Made by a program: the position numbers and the translations under genes. A stretch of DNA of 64,000 nucleotides, taken from NCBI GenBank assembly GCA_911728455.2, contig OU452219.1, positions 13,978,397-14,042,396 of the forward strand, written 5' to 3'. The notes below the pieces were generated by a model. It saw only the letters and a program-made list of their open reading frames with translations. It searched no databases and was not told the origin of the DNA. This DNA is from Marthasterias glacialis (Eukaryota; Echinodermata; Asteroidea; Forcipulatida; Asteriidae). Below are positions 39,201 through 51,200 of the stretch, in pieces; positions within the stretch are counted from its first letter, which is position 1; every line of letters starts with the position of its first letter.

Positions 39201-42200
39201 TATTGATACGTGCATTCTCCACCGCAGCATCATATTTTGACTTTTGATATCTGTATATTTCTAACACCATTGAAACTCTGAAGTTTAGAAACATTATTCT
39301 ACTGTATTCTTGACATTACTCCCATTTTCTTGGATCAGTTCGTAACGGTAGTTGCAAAAGTGCGTCAACATTTTAATTGACAAATTTTTCATCCTACGCA
39401 AGGTGGAAGTTGTTACTTTATTACCATGAATCACTCTCAGGTTTGGCCTTGGAAGTGGTTTCCAGCGGACAACAATCTGATAATAGAATATCACCATATC
39501 TGCCCAAAACAAAAGCTCATGTATGAATTTATCGATGAATGTGTGTTTCTGTTTTACTCATCCCAATCTTGTTTGTGTTTGGTTTGCGAGGTTCATTTTA
39601 AAGGTGCTGGTCTACTTTAACAGGCATATGCCGTGTTTCAAAGTGATATAAATCATGTATTATAGGTTTGACAAGTCAGTCTTGTGATCTGTTGAAAAAC
39701 TTTCCCTTGATCTGTTAATTTTCTCTGTCATTAGTTTTTTTATTTAAGTTTTAAAGTGTTGAAGTTGCCTCAAAGGGAAAAATCCATGTTGTCTTTATTG
39801 TTACCAACCAAAACCAAAATATACATATGCAAGCTGTGTTTATTAGAATATGCACATTGTACTTTCTTAGTGTTACAGACAACCTTGAGGGTAAGGGAGT
39901 TTTCTTATGTAGACAAGCAAAAAGATTCAGACCTGTTATTATTATTATTATTATTATATATTTCTGGTGATGAAACCAAGGATTCCTCAAAAGGGCATAT
40001 TGCACTGTAGCTCGCAAGCCTGAAGAAACCTGTTGGGTAGAAGACGACGAAGAAATATTCAGTTTTAGATGTGGGAGGAAAACCCCAGAGAAATACTGTG
40101 GGGAAAAACCCACGCGATCAGGTAGGGACTGAAAACCCAATCCACATAGTGACCCCCGGCGGGATTCGAACCGGGTACACCAGAGGTGAAAGGCGAGGAA
40201 AGTACCGCTACGCCAACCTGACCACCCTTCTTGCTTCCCCCCTTTCTTTTTCTTCTTCTTCTTTCCTGTAACTTTACACTTTTGTAAACTCGCTGCCTTT
40301 CTCTATTAATAGGATTTTGGTGGAGACGATGAGACAACTCCATGGTCAGATAACCCGCCCTCTCTTGCCAAACGAAGCGAAAGCGTCATCTCCCACCAGA
40401 GCGACCCCGGGAACCTCGTCTTGATGAAAACCACTCCCTCCCCCAACAACGAGAGGACTGTGCCCCTCGTAACCAACAGCACCAACCAGAAAGAGAAGAG
40501 ACACCACAGCCAATCAGCACCCAAGACCCTGACCAAAGAGGGCTCTCTGGGGTCACAGGGGTCAACAGGTCCGGGGTCACAGACCCAGGCCAAGTCTTTG
40601 GAGAAGGCCAGCAGCTTTGGCAAAGCTGACCATAAGGTAAAAGCACAGATTCAAGCCACATGCTGTTTGCTTTTCCACTGATGTATTGCTTTAATGTAGG
40701 AAGTGAACATTTCTACATGTATTTATACCTGTTCCTTATATCAATCTATATTTGTGTGTAGAGACCAACCTTCAGTTAGTGGCTGTTGATTACTGGCTGT
40801 TATCTACAGTCATACCCAAAGCCAATGTTTCCGACGTGGCTTACCCTCTCACTCATAAAAACTTTGAGATACTAGTTCCTCAAAAACAACCAAGTAATTC
40901 CTCAAGAATATTAAAGATGGTAACTAACTGCACTCACACTTTAAGGATAATGCACATTTGGTATTTGATGCAGAGTGATTATAATCTATCCAGTGTTCAG
41001 CTTGACTTGACTTTACGTCAAACTCTTAATAAACAGTAGACTTGGTACTGTTTCTTAGTGCACCCCCACTGTTGGTACACTCTTTATGAAATCCATTTGG
41101 TTAAAGGTGCAATACAGGATTGGTATTCATCCCCCAAAACTGTTTTTATTAGTATCGGTCTGAAAGCTTACTGATTTATGAAGTTCATACCAGTGGCAAT
41201 CTTTCATAGAAATACTTCTGTCTGAAATACTGTCAAAGTCGAGAAAATAGAATTTGAAGACCCACATTTTAATTTCGGTTGTGTGGCAACCGAAACTAAG
41301 ATGAATGTGTTTACATGGAGAAAAGTGTGCACGGTTTTTCTCTATTTTCTCCTGACTCGGACGACTGATTGAGCCCAAATTGTAGCAAGTTTGTTTTGTT
41401 CATGTATACATTGAATCACACAAAGTAAGAACACTGCACTGTCAGCTTTACCAATCCTGTATTTTACCTTGAAAAGCTTGCAACATATAGTGCAGGTTAG
41501 CAAAACATATTTCCCGACTGATGGAGAGAAACAAATATATCAAGCTTTCATTTTAAGATTGTTTTGACAGCTTTACATCGTTTGGAATGACTTCTTTGTT
41601 TCAAAACTGTAGAATTGAAGTTGATTATTGGATTGCTATAATGAATATGGTGTAACACTGCAGGCCTCGATCTTAAGAAAAACGGGGACAGGCCTTTGCT
41701 GGCCAAATCAGAGAAATTGTACAAGGGCATGCTGGCCAAGTTGGTAGTGACAGTGCATTTTTTCCGAACACGGGGCCACTTTCTGCCACTTGTCTGCAAT
41801 TTTGGGAGTCAAATGGCATGTAAATTAGTGTTGCACGTCTAATCTATGTAACATTCTGGGAATCTCTGGTGCAACAAAGGTTCCTCAAGGGTGGCGACGT
41901 CAGGTGAATTGGGTCGATTTGGGGTTTGTTGTCTCTCTCAAGCATCACCCTAGTTGAATAGATCGGTTTTATACCCCAATGGTCTGGATATCATCGGGAA
42001 CCTCTTTGCCTCCTTAATCCAGAAAAATTTAAAATTAACAATTTTACAACAACAACAAATAAATTTAAAAGGCCTTAGAACGTTAAATTATAAAAATTTT
42101 TACAATTTATTTGTGTTTTACGTTTGATTCTTGCAGCATCCTGGCATACCACCTTTAGCTGAACAACTCACAGACTTATGGCAGGGGTTGGCAGATGGTC

Positions 42201-45200
42201 AGATACCAGACCGAGTCATACTAGTCAGTGTGCTGGAGAAGCATGGCAGGGTACGAATACAAGACTTTACACTCACTCATCGATTTCCACTCACAGGGTT
42301 ATCTTTCAGATGGGTTACAAATAACAGTTCAAATATTCATATTTTGCCTGAAGGGCCATCAGAAATTTATTACATACTATTTAAGTCATTTATGAAGCCA
42401 GTATGTACTCGTTTGGGAATGTAAATTTGAGTACATGGTTCATCGGTTATAAAAGTTACATTGAAAGCAATGTTGTTAGTTTGTATATCTTAGGCTTCAT
42501 TTTGTCAAAGATAAAGAGAGTTTTAAGTGGGAATCCATCTGGGTGATTGGAAGTAGTACAAACTTTCAACAAGTGAGTTTTAGATTATTTACTTGGTATC
42601 GCTGATGTCAATTTGTATCAAGACATTCTCATAGCTTTACTGTTGACAGTATATTTTTAAATTGTATTTCTTTGGTTGTTGTTTAGTTGTTAGCGCAGAC
42701 GTTATCAAATACTGGGGAGAAAGTTGTCTGCACATGCAACCATCCAGATGTTGAAGCAACTCTACAGTTTATTGTAAACAAACTCCAAAAATAGTAAGTG
42801 ATATTCATTTTTCCTTATGCCTCATTTATTTCAATGCGAAGTCACAAAAGGTTTTTGAAAATGATGATCATCCGATGCGATTGCGATGTGATGTGATGCG
42901 ATGCGATGCAATGCGATGCGATGCGATGCGATGCGATGCGATGCGATGCGATGTGATGCGATGCGAGGTTGCAGTCTGTTCTACACCATCTCAGGTTTGG
43001 TCGGCACTCGCCACACTTCCCTGTCCAACATTAGGGCACTCATCGCCCCTTTGTCACTGAGACCAATGTCCAGCAGCAGCGTGTCGATGTACTTTGCTTC
43101 ATCCATTCAATTCTAATTGGGATTTGAAAAGCTGTTTTTATGAAAACAAGTAATAAAAGTTTGAAGCTCAATAAAATTACAAGCTTTAATTCCCTATTTA
43201 GTGAAGTTGTTCAGTTGCAAGTAACCAGAAATGCTTCCATTATTCATTTTATTTTGGAAACCACATATTCAGTTTATCTTTCTCACAGTTCTAATCAGCA
43301 ACAACATTCATCAAAATTTTGCACAGCACAGAAAAGGTCACTGCAGAATAAAGTTACCGGTCAAACCATTACGTTATGTGAATTGCATTTGACTGGTTCC
43401 CTGCAGATTTTATTTATTTATTTATTTTTTTTCCTCAAAAGATCAGTTTTCAAATTCAAAACTAGCATTTAAATTGATACTAAATGAAGTATAGTTTAAC
43501 AATGCAAGAATAGACAATTAAATATGAACAAGCAATAAAAATACACCAGTGTAGAGTGGAAAAATAAGTATGTACGGCATCCTCTTGAAGCTGAGGCTTG
43601 TGGCGAGATGCTTGATGGACAGAGAGACACAGAACAAGAACAAGAATGAGAACACATGGACAGACAGGTTGAACCAAGACAGACCCAAAACCTGGAAACA
43701 GAGAGATAAACTTGAATAAGACAGAATGAGTATGGAGGCATCTTGTTGAAGCTGATGCTTGTGGCGAGATGCTTGATGGACAGTAGACTTGATTTCAAGT
43801 CCAAGATCACGGTTATTTGTCCGCAACATCATCTGACTAGATTGCCCATATACTTACATGTTATTACCACACTCGACTCACGATCTCAGACTTGACCCTG
43901 TTGCATTCATGGCGTATTCATGTATTCGTAACTGAAATTTACATAACAAAGGTGACGCCAGAAAGACGGCCAATCACATTGGCAAACGTTGCTTATGCAC
44001 TCAAGTTGTATTTCCAACCAGTAAAAGGTTTCTTTGAATATTCATTATTTTGGGGGTTACTGACCAATCAGATTGCTCCGTCCAGTTTTGGACGGATCGC
44101 CGGATGCTGTGTACAAACCGATTCCCAAGTCTATGATCGAAGGTTAAAATTCTTGTGCCCAGGCCACAAGAGGGCGCCATTTCAGGCAAAAATGATTCTG
44201 TTTCCGACATAATAGCGAACCACGATCACAGACTTGGAACCAAGTCTAGATGGACAGAGAGACACACAGACTGGTTGGATCAAGACAAGACCAAAACATG
44301 TAAACATAAAGATAAACTAGAATAAAGTGTCATGGGGGCAAGTGGAGGGGGTGGGGATATTGGGAAATGAAAGATCTTTTACAGACACATCAGAAGAGCC
44401 TTGAGGTCTGTCATGCTGGAGTTCTATATGCACATGTAGGCTACGTACCTGTAGTGTCATCCAGCATTGTGTTTTGTAGCACATGTTCGTGCAGTTCTAG
44501 TTGCGTGTCGTGCGTGCAAGAACTCCAGCATGGCGAGCAATAAAAAAGTGACGTCATCTGAGAAGGATCTTTTGAATTGTTTTAAGGAATACTATCTGCT
44601 CATCAGCAACTTTTATCTACCAGGAACCCCTTAATACCTAGGCCCCAATTTCATAGAGCTGCTTAAGCACAAAAATTAGCTAAGCACAAAACAGTTAATG
44701 CACACCAGAAAAAGGTTACCAGCCTAAACACCTTCTTGCATGTACCATTTCTGACTGGTTACCTGCTTATTTTTGCTTAGCAGAATTTTCTGCTTAAGCA
44801 GCTCTATGAAAATTGGGCCCAGGTCATTGAATCGATCAAAGTTCCCGTAACCATAACATTTTTTATTTGGACTACACTTTCTTTCCAGTTGCAATCAGAA
44901 TCCTAAAATCCCAGAGCCGTTGAAAGTTGCCCTGTGTGGGAACGAAAGCTATGCCGGGGCGGCACTCCGACCGTACGTTGAGCTGTTCTCAACTAAGTCG
45001 ACAGACTGGCAAAATTATATCAAGTTTTATGTAGTTCCTTTAGGTAAGCTGATAAGAAAGCCTGGTTTAAATGTAACTCTAGTATGTATGTACATCAAAT
45101 AGTGTGTTAATCTGTGTTAACTTTGAATGGAAGCTGCCTTTTGTGCTGATTTATTATGACTGGAGGAAGACATGTTTTTTTTTCTCCTGAAGACGATCAG

Positions 45201-48200
45201 TGTAGTGCATACTGATCGAAATGTCGAGTTATTACACCACAGTTCTTTTCAGAGCAACCACAACTCGGATTTTATTATGAACATGGTGTTTCAAGTCCTA
45301 CTTGTTTGGAATAGAAAGTAAACTCTAAAAGCATGGAATACTGTTGTCTTGAGCGTGTTTGGTGGCTGAGTTTGACACACTACAGAAAAACCATCTTGTG
45401 TTCAGGATCTCCCGGACTTGTTTTGTAACAAATCACCAAGAATCACATCGTAAGAGGAATTGTCAATATTTCCATAGTGATCTGTATTATGACATCACGC
45501 TTTGCTTATTTAAAGATTGATTGACATCTTAAGATCAATCTTAACTCTTTGTGAAATCAAGCCCAGGGGTTAAACCTGGGTTGTTAATATTGAACAGCTT
45601 TCCAATATTTAAGACAGCTGGTTGGTCCGATTAAGGTTGACAAAACCTTAAAAATATTTTCTTGGGATGTGACGTTTGCGTGTTTTTCTTTCCTCCTGTA
45701 GGTAGTAATTCTCTTGCCAAGTATTTAGGGTCGCTGGACTCCAGATATTCTTCTCTCTTTCTGGACTCCAACTGGAGGGAATTCTTCGATAGAGATCTTC
45801 CAGGTAAGATTATCCTCAGACACCAGAATTAGGGTTAGTCCTGTAGCCACATGAGGTGTATTATGCATTACTACTATCAACAGTAGGAGAAAATATAGAT
45901 TTGAGGATGTCCTTGTTTGCCCCCAATCTCCATTCAGGGTTATGAGTTACTTCTCTTGTAACCAGTTGGCGCTAGCTGACGTGTATCCACGACGACGTTG
46001 AAACACGGCATTGTTTGAAATTGGAAAACTTGAATAAAGGTTCACCCGGACATGCTGAGCATGCACACACCATCTAATGCTTCGTTTCACCCACACAAGA
46101 AGAAAGTATGGTCTTGAATATTTTGCAGATTTTTGGCTATTGTGCGGTGGTTTTTGTGTAATTCCAGACCTTTGTCCTTTTGTTCCAAGAAGAGGATTAA
46201 GACATATTGAGAGGCTTCCACCATTGTTTATTCATCCTCTTTTGGCTCAATGTAGGTAAGTCAGAGTGAACCTGAAATCCAGCCATGGGTCTGAGTTTAG
46301 TACCAAACCCATGTCGTAGCTGACGGCCGAGAATGATTTTGACTTGTTCTCGGTAGAGAAAACAAAACTCACGGTGCTATGAAGAGAATCTTTGTTCTCT
46401 TGGCTTTGTCAAGTCAGTGTTTCTTTGTGCCGGCAGTACTCTCACAAAAAAATGATTCCAGCAATTCCAAGAAAATAATTCCATCAGGCTGGAAGAATCC
46501 TGGCGGCAACTGGTTAACTATCGGTTCGATTTGCCAGTTAGAAGACTGACCGTTCACATTTAGGTTACTGTAGTTTTAAACGGTAATGTATCGATGCACG
46601 GAAGTTAACTGTGCTCTGTTTGGAATCGTGACCTTATACATTGACGTCATCCAGCAGTCATCTTAGTGGTGAACCGTTAATGAAACAATGAAAAACACAC
46701 AGCTATAAAGTACGCGCAGCGCACAGGATGGGTCAATGAGCAACCTTCTTTTCGACCTCTTTGTGAGGGCTCCATACTGAGGGCGTCATGTGCATATGGT
46801 CGGTTCACCACACCAGTCGCATTGCAGGCCACCATAGGGCTGCACTTCTTCAAAACCAGTAAACACTGTATTGAATGATCAGTCAATAGGAGAGTTCAAC
46901 TTCATTCACCATGTGCTGTCAAATTGTACACTGACATAGTGCCTTTACCATGCTAATCATGTTCACAAGATATTGAATGACCCCTCCCTTCCTTTAGGGT
47001 ACTCAGTTCCCATGATTTCAGATAATCTTCTCCTAAGTCGTCCAAACCCGCCATCCTGAAAGTTTCTGCAGTCATCTCCAATCACAACCTCCATCCCATT
47101 GTATTGACAGTTTCTTGTACCCCTGATTACCGACGACCGTCCGTCTTCACTTGAAACCCCGATCCCACCGTATTGACAGTTTCTTGCCCCCCTGATTTCA
47201 TTCAGATAATCAACCCAAAATGAAATCTCGCAGAACAAGAAATGTTGCGTGTAAGTGAACAGCACTGCATTGTTACGTTGTCACAGGGACAACTACATTA
47301 ACCTTGCCAACCCGTCAACCCACTCCCCTCCAATTGCAGCTTTTGATACCACCGCTTCCAATTAAGTTTGAGAGAGTTTCAGAAAACCGCCCGTTTGGTA
47401 AAAGCAAGAATTCAGGAGAACACTTTTAAAAACAAGGAACAGCATTTTTTTAATGATGACCAAATGGCTCTGACATAGATTCCTTCTCAACTCTGCTCCA
47501 TTACTTTTCCAGGCATGATATTTTTCCCACTTTAAGCAGAATTCTTGATTTTTGTCCTCAGCAAAAAGCAGTAAAACTGTTGTTAAAAAGCCTTAAAAGT
47601 CTATAAAAAGTCTATGCCATATTATTATAATAATAATACACAGTTCTTATATAGTGCTTTATCACACCCAGTGGGCCTCTCAAAGCACTCAGTGCTTTTT
47701 CCTGCAAGGTATGCAGTGTTACGTTTTGAAGTATGAGACCTGTTTCTTTACATAGCGCCATGTAACAGTTTACAAGGTGCTGTGTGGTGCAATCTGCAGC
47801 CGATCAAACCAGGAACACCGGGGCAAACCCCTTTTCTTTGCGATACATGCACTGGGTTCTTTTACATGCATTACACAACACATGGGACCTACGGCTTTAC
47901 GTCCCATCCGAAGGACGCAGCAATAAGTGTCTTGCTCAAGGACACAAGTGTCACGACCGGGACTCAAACCCACACTCTGCTGGTCAGAAGCACCAGAGCT
48001 TGAGTCCAGTGTTCTTATCCGCTCGGCCAAGCCACGCCACATGTACATGCAGGTCAGCCCTGGTACCTTCCTACTTGTTTTCCAAGGGCCGAATGTCATG
48101 CCTACTTTCCTTGTCTTTGCCAAGTTTAAGAAAAAGGAAATCCAAATTTGCTGTAGATTGAAAAATAGGGGGGTGGGGTGGGCTCAAGTTTCTCACTTGC

Positions 48201-51200
48201 AGTACAATAAACGCAAGTAAAAGATAGAATAGGGTGTCAAGTTTGAAAACGGAATGTTCAAACGGCACCTTGATGTCCCTGTCACTCACACAGTGTTTAA
48301 ATTCAGCCACCTCATGATCGGAAAAAGGCAATGTTGAAAGGAGGATTAGAGTACCACGTGGCAAGATATTTTGTTGTGATGTTGTTTGACTTATTTAAAC
48401 AACATGACCAGGGCCCAATTTCATGGCTCTGCTTACCGCGGAATTCTGCACTTACGCCAGGCCACGGCCCATAGTACGTGCTTTACAGGGCGCCGTAAGC
48501 GCAGAATTCTTTGGTAAGCAGCGCCATGAAATTGAGCCCTGGGGAGAAGGTCAAGGAAGAACCAAGGTTTTTGAGTTTCAAAAAAATATAAATAAAAGGG
48601 AAATATCAATGATAGTTTTTTTTTTCTTCAGAAAAACCACTATTTGAGACTCTCTCTGTCCTCACAAGCCCCCTCCCTTCTCCTGCACCCCCCTGCCCTC
48701 AATCAGATAGCATTCCTACCCACGATGTACTCAAACTCCCACATATCCCCCTCACGCTAAGGGCTTTAATGTTGCAATGGCATTTTATTTCAGATCCTAT
48801 CTAGGCAGCATGGTGTTTGATTTTTCTGCAGAAACCCAACTTGTTATTTTCCGTAGATTTTATTTTTCTTGATTGTATATTGACCCAATGGGAGACTTTT
48901 GAGACGATAGCGGGCATCCCACAGACCGGTCCTTTTCCATTGTTTTCATCGCTGAGAACAATGGGAAAGGACCGGTCTGTGGGACGCCCGCATTCGTCTC
49001 AAAAGTCTCCCATTCACCTGACGTCGTCAGTCACAATCATCTTGGTTGAAACACGTGTCAACTGCCGTCACATTGGCCATTGCGGGAGTCCACTTGGAAA
49101 GGTGTAAACACTGTGTCTCCTGAAATGAACACTACACTGTATAACACACGGGGGACATTGACTTCCAAAATGGCGTACCCAAGATTATTGGGGTGATGAG
49201 GTCAGGTGAACTGGGTAAATAGTATCTCACCCCCCCCCCCCCCCCCCAATCGTGATATAAAAAATAGCGGTCAGTTCAAAATAGTTGAAAAGTCTGTCTG
49301 ATTTCTTCCGTTCTTTTACATAGCAACTGTCATTTAATACTTTACAAAACCTAAAATGAGCACTATGCTGTGTAACACACAGGGACATTGCCCCCCCCCC
49401 CCCCCTAAATGGCACAACCAAGATTATTGTGACGATGAGGTCAGGTGAATTGGGTCAATAGTATTCCTCCCAGAATCTTGATATGATATTTTAAAAAATA
49501 ACGTCAGTTCAAAATAATTGGAAACACTGACTGATTTCTTCGTTTCTTTTACACAGTAACTGTCATTTAATATTTTGCAAAACCCTAAACCAAGCAGCTT
49601 TGGAGATCTATTTTTTAGTTTGTTACGGTACTCTTTTAGTTTTAAATCAACTTGGACATGTGCTGTCCTTGATGTTTTCCCTGAGAAATTTGAAATAATA
49701 ATTGTGGTCCGAGTTTGCAAGTCCTTATGAAAGTTGTGAAACCTTGAAGCAAAACCAGATCATGTTTTAGACAAAATTTCACTTTATATTCACTGTGGCA
49801 TTTGTAACCTTTGAATTGTTTTTTTTCTTTTTTTGGATGATTTCTGTCAATTTTATAAATATGCATTATGTTGATTGCTCAGTACATGTATATGTGATGC
49901 ACTTTGTGTTACAGTGATTTTTTTTATTCAGTAGAAGTTGTATTTATTTGTCCAGTTTGATATGCATTAATTGCACAGTGTTAGTTTGTGTAGTGTTGAC
50001 AGGCGTCGATCGTATTGTACCCATTCCGGTATGGTTCCCTTTTTTTAGTCAAAGGTACAATCAGTATGCTGATTTTGAATGCACCTATAGGTACCAGCCT
50101 AAAGGAAATACAGCCTCACTGTGGTAACACTGATCCTTTTATTGAAAAACCAAGTGGCTGCATTCTGATGAAAGAAAGTTGATATATCTCCAAGTATTTA
50201 CTGTTCACAAGTTGTTAAAAAGATGTATTCATTACCAGCAGTGTTAACATATTGCTGCCAAAATGCCAAGGCCAATGTTAGTAACACTTGATGTAAACAG
50301 ATGTGACTGTTTGTACAGTAACTGATATTTGCACCGTATGTTTATGTCAGTTTAAAGGTAAATAAAAAACACCATGTTGTCTCTTCCTGCACTGAAAATC
50401 AACTAGGCATCCAGTGTTGCTCATGTTCTACACTGGCTGTCAACAAATGAACCAACTATCTGCCAGAGTTGTGTCAAATTCAAATAATTCTTTTTCTGCA
50501 TCTTTGAACTAATTTTCAGATTTATTAATTTTGCTTGGTATTAAATATGTATCATCATGCTTCATGGTTTTGAAGGTGACAGATAATGGGAAATGGTTTT
50601 TGTTTCTATCCCATAGATGCCAAAGAAATGGTGAATAGAATATGTCAGTACATGGCAGGAAGTCAGCACTGTCTCCAGCTCCCAATTGGGGAGGTCATGG
50701 TAACCTGTAAACTGCGGAGTACCGATGAAGAATCCATCCAGAAATTCATCCCGTTCATCAATGTAAGTAGGCAGGCTTAATTACCACGTTGGAATGTGGG
50801 GGCAAAACATTCAAACGGCTACACACAGGCAGTGCACAAGGCATCGTTACCAAAATTTTGTTAGAAATTGTTTAAAATCTTTCAGCCTTCTGTACGTGAT
50901 CCTTTGTTTTCAAAAGTAGGATTAAAATGTCTCTGGGTTGATCAGGAAGAGAACTTTTAAGAAGGTTTTCAACAATTGGAAACGTGGGTATTAGTAAATA
51001 AGTTAACAGTTGGACTGTAGTGGTTGAGCGGTCTAGAGCACCAGACTCAAGTTCTTGCGTTTTATTTAATGAGTGTGGGTTTGGTTCCCGGACGTGGCAC
51101 TTGTCTCCTTGAGCAAGACACTTGACCATAACTGCTTTGTCCTGTGGGTGGTACATAAAGCCGCAGGCCCCTCATGTTGTGTAATGCACGTAAGAGAATC

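Noticed and set aside
38697..39206. Two overlapping frames of 105-128 codons
   Set aside because: They cross a degenerate tandem repeat in different frames; no conserved motif or codon structure.
40140..40228. Possible tRNA on the minus strand (GGTTCGAATCC)
   Set aside because: Same head occurs in a second copy at 53116-53630 followed by the same body, so it is SINE-2.
42875..43116. Frames reading MRCDAMRCD repeats
   Set aside because: Translation of the GATGC pentanucleotide array.
47770..48220. Several frames of about 100-125 codons on both strands
   Set aside because: They lie on a full-length SINE-1; similar peptides appear at every SINE copy.
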